From assembly GCA_963978905.1 (NCBI GenBank), contig OZ022260.1:10901725-10965724 (forward strand): a stretch of DNA of 64,000 nucleotides, written 5' to 3'. The translations under genes and the position numbers were made by a program. Positions 1-9,155 of the stretch are shown piece after piece. The notes under the pieces were generated by a model, which was not told where the DNA came from, made no database searches, and saw only the letters and a list, made by a program, of their open reading frames with translations. Numbering within the stretch: position 1 is the first letter of the stretch; the number at the start of each line of letters is the position of its first letter. This stretch comes from Trichostrongylus colubriformis. Lineage: Eukaryota > Nematoda > Chromadorea > Rhabditida > Trichostrongylidae.

Positions 1-2
1 CC

Positions 3-1610
3 ACAACCTATGAAGTGGTAACAATAGAGCAGTACAAAAGGGAATGTCACAAACTAGAGGAAGTGGTAACAAGAGTACTCGGCCCGAAGTTGGAAAAAAG
101 TACTATGGTCCGTTTAACGCCGAAGCATGCTACTATACCAACTTATTATCAGCTAGTCAAAACGCATAAGTTGGTACGAGAGGAAAACTCTCTCGACATA
201 GCATCAATCAAAACAAGACCAATAGTAGCATCATGTGGTGGCCCGACTGACCGAATCGGTTGGTTCCTCCAACGGATTCTCTGCCCCCTGCTTTCGTATG
301 TTCCGCACCATCTAAAGAATGTGAAGCAATTCCTGGAGCAATTGAGACAGTGCAATTTCAACGGCAAACCCCGTCTAGTATATCAAAGCTTTGACGTTGT
401 GGCACTGTATACGAATGTTGACACCCGAAGAGCTGTAGAGGCTTGCGTGCACCTTCTGCGGCTGCACTATCACCACCTCCAGCTATTTGGTTTATGTGTC
501 GAAGAGATTGAAGAGCTCCTGCGAAATGTAGTGGACGTGAACATATTCCGATTTCGAAATCGTTACTACAAGCAGACCAGAGGATTGGCTATGGGAAGCA
601 GACTGGCGCCGTTACTCGCGATAATTTTTATGGATAGCATCGAACGATCAGCTTTGTCGACGGGAGTGCTGTATTTTGGTCGATATATCGATGACATATT
701 TATTGTCGGAAGATCGCGAACAGCACTGCGAAATACATTTGAGAAACTGAATTCACGATGTGACTCCATAAAGCTGACGGCTGAGGAACCATCAGAAGAT
801 GGTTATTTATCTTTCCTGAACACGAAGATCAAGATTTCCGATGGTCACGTCAAAAACATGTGGTACAGGAAACCGGCATCTCACAACATAATTATTCACG
901 CACGAAGTTGCCATCCTCGCCACATGAAGGAGAACGTCATTCGCCACATGATCACTGCATCATGCGAGCTGACCACCGTGAACTCCGACGTGGTGGAGAC
1001 AGAAGTAAACGAAATACTGCGACGGAATGGGTACAGTCGACAACAAGGTTGTGGTTGGAGACCGTGGCGATCACCTTACGGCTCTCCTCTCGTGTTGCCT
1101 TTCATCACTGATCCTTTTGCGTTTGATGTTAATCGCGTTGTAAAGAGGTCAGGACTTCCAATAAGTTTGGTGTTCCGGCCACCTCCTACACTGAGACGCA
1201 TTTTGACATCATCACGACCTTACGAAAATCAGTGTGGAAGATCGAATTGCACGATCTGTGCGGCTGACCACAAGGTGTGTCAACTGAAGTGTGTTGTATA
1301 TAAAGTAGAGTGCCTATCTTGTCATGATTTCTATATAGGAGAGACAGGAAGACCTCTTCATAAGAGAATGGGAGAACATACAAGAGCCCTGCGTAGCCCT
1401 CAAAGCTATCCAGAGAATCCATTCTCAAAACACCGCACACTCAAACACGCCCAAGAAGCACCGCCAGAACTGCGAGTCTCCATTGTTCAAAGGAATCTAA
1501 CAGACCCGGTCGAAAGAAAAATTAGGGAAGCAATGGAAATTGAACAATGTAAACCACCGATCAACAGTAGGGAAGAAATGAAGATGGCAATGAGGTTGAT
1601 AGCAATGTAA
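3..1610 (+). CDS. PLE reverse transcriptase with C-terminal GIY-YIG endonuclease (5' partial)
   Basis: The product is the retroelement polyprotein. Counting from the GTG at position 15, it has an RT palm segment FDVVALYTNVD near residue 126, a GLAMGSRLAPLLA motif near 190, and the catalytic motif YIDD at 224-227 (both aspartates present). A Cys-rich linker follows near 405-425 (CGRSNC..C, then C..KC). The GIY-YIG nuclease is near 428-460, where VY pairs with FYIGETGR. This RT-linker-GIY-YIG order is diagnostic of Penelope-like elements. No ATG start was assigned because the frame runs to the window edge. No stop or frameshift interrupts it before the TAA at 1608-1610. Identification is secure; whether the upstream part is complete cannot be seen here. 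Confidence 0.9.
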   Translation, partial: TTYEVVTIEQYKRECHKLEEVVTRVLGPKLEKSTMVRLTPKHATIPTYYQLVKTHKLVREENSLDIASIKTRPIVASCGGPTDRIGWFLQRILCPLLSYVPHHLKNVKQFLEQLRQCNFNGKPRLVYQSFDVVALYTNVDTRRAVEACVHLLRLHYHHLQLFGLCVEEIEELLRNVVDVNIFRFRNRYYKQTRGLAMGSRLAPLLAIIFMDSIERSALSTGVLYFGRYIDDIFIVGRSRTALRNTFEKLNSRCDSIKLTAEEPSEDGYLSFLNTKIKISDGHVKNMWYRKPASHNIIIHARSCHPRHMKENVIRHMITASCELTTVNSDVVETEVNEILRRNGYSRQQGCGWRPWRSPYGSPLVLPFITDPFAFDVNRVVKRSGLPISLVFRPPPTLRRILTSSRPYENQCGRSNCTICAADHKVCQLKCVVYKVECLSCHDFYIGETGRPLHKRMGEHTRALRSPQSYPENPFSKHRTLKHAQEAPPELRVSIVQRNLTDPVERKIREAMEIEQCKPPINSREEMKMAMRLIAM

Positions 1611-1853
1611 ACAGTTTGATACGTGAGGACTGGTGACTTACACGACAAAATGAAGATCTGTCCCTATCCTTGCCTATATAAGAGATAAGCTACCCTCTAC
1701 GCCATTTCTAGTCGACATCTCTCGAAGAACTGTCACCCTCTCCCTTTTCGTCCTAACAGTAGCGACATATTATCGCGCTATAGGACTTGGTTAGTGGTTT
1801 TTCATTGTTAAGTATCCCTGCACTCATGTTTTGATGTTCTTAGTAGTAGTTTC

Positions 1854-1893
1854 CAGCTGATCTGAAGAAGGGCTTATGCCCGAAACGTCATCA
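1854..1893 (+). ncRNA. hammerhead-ribozyme-like motif in PLE 3' region
   Basis: The sequence reads CTGAAGA, then a 4-bp stem GGGC with loop TTAT closing on GCCC, then GAAAC and GTC. This is the order box 1, stem II, box 2, cleavage triplet of a hammerhead core, with one change in box 1 (CTGAAGA against CTGATGA). PLEs are known to carry hammerhead ribozymes in their terminal repeats. The position 250 bp after a PLE stop codon fits. Cleavage activity is uncertain because of the box 1 change. Confidence 0.55.
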
Positions 1894-1925
1894 ATAAAGA
1901 TAATAGAAAAATCGAGTCTTCAATT

Positions 1926-2688
1926 ACATAAACAAGATTCAATCACTTGATTGTTATCCAACACTGGCAGATACGCAACGCACTCTACACCCACTTAGAA
2001 AACCAGATGTAGTCGATTGAGACTGAAAACTATGAATCTGTGAATTAATGTGGCCCTTGTATTCTTTGACCAATCTGTGAATTCTGGTGAAAAATGACTG
2101 AAATATAGCAAACAGTGAAAAATCGAAAGAATTAAAGGATTAACTGAGTGGGACGGAAAGTCAGTGGAGGCTTTTTTCGTTTTCTCCCAGCCACCACTGC
2201 ATTACTGTTAAATACTACCGTATCGTGCGGTGCGCGGGACTGGCACACATCGCAGATCCGCTTGGCCCAGATCGAATTGTCATTGAGGGATGCACCAGAA
2301 AGTACATCCTTCATAGAAGTCAACGGGCGTAGTCACCTTCCTGCTGCCGTAAACCAACGTTACCTCCACTGCTGCTTTCGAGAGAGGTCATATCAAGAAG
2401 TCCACCTGAGAAAAAATCCGCCCAAGGTATTCTTTTCCTTTGCTATTCAGTATTGCTCCCAATCTGAGCAGTTTTGAGCAATTCGGATATCGGATACCAT
2501 TCTAAGTGAACCTATATTTTTAGGGCATAGTGACTTTTCAGAAAAAGAAAATAAGGTTTTGCGATTTTCATGTTTTTAATTTGACTCATGCGTTTGATCG
2601 CGGAAGCCATATGGTACCACTGACAAAAACTTGGTGGGGGGGGGGGGGGGGGAATTGCTGGTCTATTCTAGCATAAAGGATAAAAGGA
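1926..2688. other. no recognised gene; poly-G run
   Basis: There is one 109-codon open frame at 2148-2477 (+) that resembles nothing I recognise and has no adjoining exon structure. A run of about 19 G lies at 2634-2652. No other feature was seen. Confidence 0.4.
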
Positions 2689-2975
2689 TAAAGTTTTTGG
2701 CGTTAATCAATCCCTTTCTGGGATGCGCCGCACATTCTAGTTCCATTCAGAGTCGTGGTGGCTGGTGAATGTGATGTGGCCTCTACAATGACTTGCGGTG
2801 GCCAGCCGATGTACAAGTCAGTGCTTTTATCCTCCCAGACGAGTCTGGTACCAATTTGCCGACCCCGGAGGGATGGAAGGCTTGGTTGGCCTGGGCGGGC
2901 GTTGATGCGGGATTTGATCCCCGCACCACGAGAGTGGTGAGTGCGCCACCTGTCACTACACCACCTCCGCCCCTA
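2689..2975 (-). mobile_element. tRNA-derived SINE-like repeat, copy 1
   Basis: Read on the minus strand, the head has GGTGGCGCACTCACC followed by GGGATCAAATCCC. These resemble the A and B boxes of a tRNA pol III promoter, in the right order and about 30 bp apart. A second copy in the opposite orientation at 45899-46155 shares the head, the middle segment around CCAACCAAGCCTTCCATCC, and the tail around GATGCGCCGC...TTGACGCAAAAAC. Two dispersed copies with pol III-like boxes support a SINE. Confidence 0.55.
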
Positions 2976-4198
2976 TTCTAGCATAGGGATGAAATATAGG
3001 ATGAACCTTTACTCTTGGGACACATTGGGTTTGAAACCATTAGAAAGGCACCGGTCAAGCTAATGTCATTTGATAGAGCAGAGTAGAGTGGGTGTGGTTG
3101 AGGAATCCTTGGACAGAGAGTCGTATTTAGGGTTGGGAAGTCCTTTGAAACTTTCTTCGATGATTCTACACGACTACTGTCCCCCTTTGAGAGGAATTTG
3201 GTCCCCGATCTAGAAAAAAAAGGTTGTCAGTCGATAATCATACTTTGCACCAGGATACATCAATTGACTTAATTTCGGAAAAACACCTTCAGTATAGGAA
3301 CAGGTCGGTCTTTTTTAGTTTCACCCCGACCCCCATATAATCACCGTTTGTGCTATTTTGAAAGGCATGTGAAACCACGAATGAAAGGATAGAACCAGCA
3401 ATCTTCGAGATCGAACATCAAACTGCGTGATAGTGCGTTGCCCGCGCCTAATGCCCATGCATGGACGTTTGATAAAGAAGTATCAGCTCCTACAATTTAC
3501 GACCCATAAACACGCATTTCACCGAAAAGGTGAGCCCAGATAAGAGATCACACTACGAATTCATGCAAATTCGTTTTTTGTAACAACTTTAAAATATGAA
3601 CAAAATTTCTGCTAAGGTAAACTGTTTCGCTTTTTCATGAGCGCAGAGACTGGTGGGTATTTCACCTATTGCCTTATGTGGGTCACAAAGACAATGGGTC
3701 ACAGCCGAGCGCTAAGGATGCCGTACAGCAGTTTGAGGTTCGAGGCCATCGAGACTTTCGATTGAAGATGATTACAGCATAACAATTTTATGTGAAAGAC
3801 GGATCCAAACTATGAACGTGAGATGAGATGGTCGCATCGCACCGTCAAATGTTTTTGTGCTGAATGAAGTGAAAGCCAAATGCATGGCGTATCCCGAATG
3901 AAATGAGCAATAACTACTGTGTGAAATCCAGCCTCTCCATTCTGCTGTGAAATGATTTACAGATTGGCCGATTTCAAAGTTCCAACCTTTCTGACAGTAA
4001 GTAAATTCCTGCAGAGGTGATGGTCTTTCCGGTTCCAAATCCAGGATAAAAGCATGGCGCTTTTCATTAGATTATTCGTGTCAGTGTAGGATTCTATACA
4101 TATTGTGACGAGAGTTATAAGCCGCGTCTTTCTGATGAAATAATCGCTGAGTCACTGAAACCACCCCCGCTAGACTGCCCGAAATTCCTCGTGAAAAA
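2976..4198. other. no recognised feature
   Basis: Only short, unsupported open frames are present (the longest is 88 codons, minus strand, 3772-4038). I see no exon pattern, repeat family or RNA gene. Confidence 0.4.
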
Positions 4199-4875
4199 CT
4201 GGAACACTCTCCATTTCAATGACCATACCATCGACATCGGTCATCTCAAGTAGCAGTACAGTGATCATCCACCACATCACACTTTTCTGACTCTTCTGAG
4301 ATCGTCACGTTTCCTGAAAACGAGTTTCCTATCAGCTGGGACAAAAAATTCCCATCATTTTACACTTACTACATACTTCCCTGTTCAATGACCATACATC
4401 GACGTCGGTCATTTTACTTCCCTGTTCAATGACCATACATCGACGTCGGTCATTTCAAGTAGTAGTACAGCGATCGTCGACCACATCACACTTTTCTGAC
4501 TTTTCTGACCATTTTCACGCTGAAAACGGGTCTTCTTTTGGCTCGGACAAAAAAATCCCATTATTTCATACTGACTACTCCCTTGTTCAATGACGACACC
4601 ATCGACGTCGGTCATCTCAAGTATAGTACGGTGGTCATCGACCACATCACACTTTTCTGACCATTTTCACATTCCCTGAAAACGAGATTTCTCTTCCCTG
4701 TTCAATGACCATACCATCGACGTCGGTCATCCAAGTAGTAGTACAGTGATCATCGACCACATCACACTTTTCTGAATTTTCTGACCATTTTCACGTTTTC
4801 TGAAAACCAGTTTTCTATCAGCTGGGACAAAAAATTCCCATTATTTTACACTGGCTACTTACTTGTCAACAGGAT
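4199..4875 (+). repeat. minisatellite of about 165-bp units
   Basis: The motif CAATGACCATAC...TCGACGTCGGTCAT recurs with anchors at 4217, 4386, 4427, 4588 and 4703. Each full unit continues through a CATCACACTTTTCTGAC segment and a GGGACAAAAAATTCCC segment. Spacing is about 169, 41, 161 and 115 bp, so one unit is a 41-bp partial copy and another is shortened. The repeat is tandem and direct, and its units have diverged by a few substitutions each. Confidence 0.8.
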
Positions 4876-5224
4876 CCTTTCGTAATTTTCTAAATTATTC
4901 CGATAGCACTTTGCAGAAACCTGTTTCCTGTTCCTGATGTAATGATTCAGAAAGCTTCTCTGAGAGCTGTCCTGGCGAAACGAACCACTTAACTAATTTC
5001 AATATACTAACTTTTTTTCAAAAATATTAACAGCTTTTGTTTCTTATCAGTACTATTTGGAGCCACAGAAAACCCACGATTTTTGTAGCTGGCACTAAAT
5101 ATATGCCTCACCTTTAATAGAAAATCCGTTAGAGATAGTTTAAAACACGACGACTAGTTTTAGAAGCCCACTCGAAGGCCGACTAGGATTATGTTGTTTA
5201 GCCGCAGATAGTAGAAGAGTGGCT

Positions 5225-5550
5225 TTACGTCTAGAAAGGGAAAAAATCCAAAATGATGCCGTCTTTGGTCACTTTTTGATGGGTGGGGGAGGCGTAGTCT
5301 GTTATGAATTCCAAGAGACAATTCGTTTTTACGTTCAAAGAGGAAAAGATCCAAAATGATGCCGTCTTTGGTCGCTTTTTGATGGATGGGGTGGGGGGCC
5401 TAGTCTGTCATGAATTCCATGAGCCATTTCGTTTTTACAGGTTTACGTCTAAGGAGGAAAAGATCTAAAATAATGCCGTCTTTGGTCTTTTTGATAGATA
5501 GGGGAGGCGTAGTCTGTAATGAATTCCATGAGCCAATCCGTTACATATCA
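5225..5550 (+). repeat. three tandem units of about 105-115 bp
   Basis: The segment AATGATGCCGTCTTTGGTC recurs near 5251, 5353 and 5470 (the third with TAATGCCGTC). Each copy is followed by a G-rich GGGTGGGGGAGGCGTAGTCTG stretch and a GAATTCCA(T/A)GAGCCA tail. The units are direct repeats with small indels. Confidence 0.8.
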
Positions 5551-5556
5551 GTGGGC

Positions 5557-5890
5557 AGGATACTCCCAGGTGTCGAGGAAAATAGCCGCTTCAGTACGCC
5601 TCCCCCCTTTTACGGCAACCGATTACGACCCCCCCCCCTTTTTTTTTTGATCTCTCCAACACCATATAACACCATATATAGTACTTCTACCTCTAATGAC
5701 CGTTGCTGGAATGCATAGTTGCAATGTGTTTTATTGTTATATATCCTTTACTAGAGCGGAACGATTTCTTCATATCACATTCCGTCCTCGCATTTGCTGT
5801 GGAATACCCTTTGCTTGTCATCTGCTTACTAAAAATAGATTTTAATGCTTATCGCTGATCTTTGAAAGTAGTACGACCCCCACCCTCCTA
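5557..5890 (+). repeat. dispersed repeat family H, copy 1
   Basis: The left end reads CTCCCAGGTGTCGAGGAAAA then TAGCCGCTTCAGTACG. The body includes GCATAGTTGCAATGTGTTTTA and the right part GCTTATCGCTGA. Related copies lie at 13429-13950 (minus), 49908-50430 (plus) and 54278-54634 (minus), with a fragment at 32812-32905. This copy carries neither of the nested insertions seen in the copies at 13429 and 49908, so it and the 54278 copy serve as empty-site references. Confidence 0.75.
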
Positions 5891-8125
5891 TCCGATTAAA
5901 TATGACTCGCCCTCAAAATGAAAACTGGCTGTAGCTTGTGAGAAATGTGCTTTCGTTCAATGGACAGGTAAAGTCCGAGCATTTTCTGCAGTGACGCCCA
6001 CCAGTACATCGAAAGATGAATGATCTAAAAACGTTTTCCGGCAGATTGGAACAATCCAAGGGGCAAATTCGTTCCAAGAAGGGAAGGGTGTCGAAACCGC
6101 CTATCGGTTTTTTTTGGCTTTCAAAGAAACGATTTTCAGATGGTAGGAAATTAAATTCAATTGTAATTAAATTTGCTCAATGAGTGTTGACGAAAGTGCC
6201 TAATCTAATAGATTTTATTTGATTCTAAGAGCAGCTGTGCTCGAGCAAATTCGTGGGCCAGTGAGTACCAAAATATCTTTTCTCCTGTGTGCAACGGACG
6301 GGGCTTTTTGCTATCGTCTTTGCTGAACAAAACGGGTTTTACAGCGCTCGGTAACAGTCTGATTTCAATCTCTTCCCCTTTGAACGGTTTCTCCTTCTGT
6401 GCCTTACCCTACTGAGGTCTTTTGTGCTAAAGAGCGAATTGTCGACTAGTATTTCGCCTGTTCTTTCTTATGCTATCTTACTTTAATTTTAGTTCCGGCT
6501 ACTTTTTATTCTCCAAGTTGCTCACCCAAATATGTGGTCAAATTCTAGCGTTCTCTCTTCATCTAAATTTAAATTTAATAGATAAGAGAATTTCAACGAG
6601 GATCTGCTGAAAATTCCAATCGCTTTTCAAGCCTGCCCAACTGGATCTGGTAATTTAGGCATGTATATTTGAGGAGTAGTGCGGCTAGGCTGTGAAGGAT
6701 TTACAAACTGCCCGGCAAATCAGATTTCAATCGAACATTGTTTAAGATTCATTACTATCGATAGTAGAGACATATCAATGTAATCTTACCTTTCATTCTC
6801 TTTCTCACGAGAAACACTTATGGCAATGGGAAAAAGTTAGTGTAGGAACCCGAACTCGAGAAATCTTCAACCGATGCTTCTTATTAGATTCTTCTCAATC
6901 GCTTAATGGCCGATCTTTTCTTTTATTGCCGAAAATCACTGGAAGCGCACCAATTTAGGGCAAAAAGTGACCATAAACGGCCAAATGGTGGCGTCATCGT
7001 TAGCTTCGGTGGTTTGGTTTTATTTGAACGTCGCTGCACCCATTCCTTCGACAAACTGGACAAATAGCGTGCCTCAGCTTCCCTTACACCTATTTCATGA
7101 TTTTTTTAATTCGAGTATTCGTGGTTGATATTAGAATTCAAAGCAGGCGATCTCTTGAGGTATGTGGTCAGGAGGTACCGCAGCCGAGTGTAGTGGGACA
7201 CACGGATTTCGACCCAGGCCTGCGACCTTGTGACCGAATGTTCATTTAAATCCCATCTTTCATAAAGGCGTATTTCAATGTGTTCATGACTGGCAGATGC
7301 TACCGTCACACAATACTCGAAGAAATGCCGCGGACCGTCACATAGTCGCAGGCAAGGGCCAAAATCCGTGTGTCCCAACCGTCACCTTACTACAGCCCTC
7401 GATGCGATCGAATTCAATCCTGCGCACCAAAGCTTCCTTGTTTCTGTTTATTGACCTATTTTGTAATGACCCACAGTAATGTAATGTAATGTAATGGGCC
7501 ACAATCGGCCCAGAGCTTTCAGGAAAAGGTGCCCATCAAGTACATCTTTCTTTTTTACGTTCGCTTGGCTAATGCTGCTACTGTATTAGTCCGTTCCTCG
7601 CGACTACCTTTTCCGGCAGACTACACCGAATGTATTCTTCGTGGGCATAACCTACCTCGGAAATCAGATCAGATGCTATGAAGAGGATTTTACTGCTTTG
7701 GAAATCAGATTAGATGCTATAAAGGGAATTTTAAGGGCTTTATATTACAAATTTCCTGTGGAGGAGGTAATTTATGGCAGTATTCAGAGTTTTATGGAGC
7801 AAATTATAGTTTTATATCAGTTGCAGTTCAGGTTTTATTGATAGAGAATTTCAAGAATCAGTGTTTTACAGCAACGGAATCTGATATATCCGCGAAGCGG
7901 TTATTTTACTGGCGCAGAAGCTCGAGAAGAGTGGCGTGCCGTCACGTCACGTTTGATGCCCTTACGTCATTTTGCACTATACCATGATATGTACCGAAAT
8001 AGAATAAAAAAATTTTATACGCTGGACGTGTGTCCACTGATTTCTTACCAAAAATTGATTTAATCGTCAGTACCAGAATCTCAATGCACTAAATTGTCGC
8101 CGCTTCACAGTCCTCTTCTTTTTGG
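5891..8125. other. no gene; one foldback at 7194-7378
   Basis: No exon structure was recognised. At 7194-7238 and 7335-7378 there are inverted arms (GGGACACACGGATTT against AAATCCGTGTGTCCC), giving a foldback of about 185 bp. A short TAATG pentanucleotide run lies at 7477-7496. Confidence 0.5.
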
Positions 8126-8525
8126 GTGTATGCCATTAGGACATAAAATCCGCTTTTCGGCGTTCGATGTGCGACACGTGATGGTGCGAGCTATGCACAC
8201 CGTATTGGAAGGGTCCTGAAGAGCTCGCACCATGACGTCGCGCGGTTATGCGAATTTTCGGAGGTGTGTAGATATGACGGAGAATCGCTTCGCGGCATTT
8301 CACTCACGGCGCCACCAGTACGACTTGTGAATCGATTGCCCTTGGCGGGCCCGGCAGAGCGTGGCTGCGTCACCTCTGCGCTTCCGCCCATGCCACATTG
8401 CCTTGCTTGAAGGCTGCCATGTCCTGCCACTGGCATTCGCACCCGCGGTGCCGTTCGCCGCGGGCGGCCACGCGATTTTTCGTCATATCTGCACACATCC
8501 GGATTTTTTGTCCTAATGAGATATA
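8126..8525. repeat. dispersed GC-rich repeat family M, copy 1
   Basis: This copy has the segment ATCGCTTCGCGGC then GGCGCCACC, a GAGCGTGGCTGCGTCAC segment, CCTTGCTTGAAGGCTGCC, and a GGCCACGCGATTTT end. The same blocks in the same order occur at 37200-37585. A shorter relative with GCCATTAGGACA(G/T)AAAAT lies at 57585-57775. The edges GCCATTAGGACATAAAAT (8130) and TTTTTTGTCCTAATGAG (about 8507-8521) are inverted, which suggests a DNA-transposon derivative. Confidence 0.55.
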
Positions 8526-9149
8526 AAAGTGTCCAGCAGCACATGGAACGAACCAAATAGAAACGGAGGTATGGTGCCAGCCGTTGTAGGTAAGTGTCTC
8601 TCAAGATCATGGTAACCAACTGCCTAGTTTGACAGGAAAGGTAGTTACGATCACTGCACCAATCACGTAGCGCTATTTATGTATGTCTACCAAATGTGGA
8701 TTTCGTAAGATTCCCTAAAATTTTTCGAAATACTGATCATTGCAGTCAGTGGCAGCATGCTTTAGGTTGCTATCTGATTGTGGTGGCTTTTGCAAATTTG
8801 AACGATCTGACCACTCGGTAATCGCTCTTTTTCGCCATCATTTTTCTCCGAATAGCTATCGTGATAGTGCTGATTACATGCTATCTACGAAGTTGCTTTC
8901 TCGAATCGCTATAAAGGAGACGTCGCCGATAACAGGTTCACTCTCAGAACGTTTCTTACTCAAAATTCGCTCTTTCATCTTTTTTGATCGATTTTATAGT
9001 TAACAGACTTATGAATAGGTTCATAAGGTACGAATATCCCCCAACTGGAGATTAAACTTTTTTCCTTGGCTTTTCGTGGATTTGCAAAAGCTCGAATTTT
9101 CCGCGGTCTCAGTAATGCATTCTTTTTTCTATATCACCTTTATACTTTC

Positions 9150-9151
9150 AG
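9150..9151 (+). promoter_or_regulatory. putative spliced-leader acceptor for the fatty-acid-binding protein gene
   Basis: ACTTTCAG ends four bases before the start ATG at 9156. An intron-like acceptor with no upstream donor exon recognised, placed this close to a start codon, is the pattern of nematode trans-splicing. A cis-spliced 5' UTR exon is the alternative. Confidence 0.5.
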
Positions 9152-9155
9152 AAAA

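Larger units (their letters stand above)
1..1925 (+). mobile_element. Penelope-like retroelement, 3' portion
   Basis: The region holds the 3' two thirds of a Penelope-like element (PLE): a long ORF carrying reverse transcriptase and GIY-YIG endonuclease, then about 250 bp of 3' non-coding DNA with a hammerhead-like motif (1854-1893) and an AATAAA at 1893-1898. The reading frame is still open at the left edge of the window, so the element continues upstream. PLEs are retroelements that prime at nicks and use a GIY-YIG nuclease instead of an APE or RLE nuclease. The coding frame is uninterrupted over 1.6 kb, so this copy is young or recently active. The right boundary is inferred from the end of the PLE-like tail and was not confirmed by a target duplication. 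Confidence 0.85.

Noticed and set aside
8191..8619. 142-codon minus-strand open frame
   Set aside because: It falls almost entirely inside GC-rich repeat family M; GC-rich repeats often leave long antisense frames.
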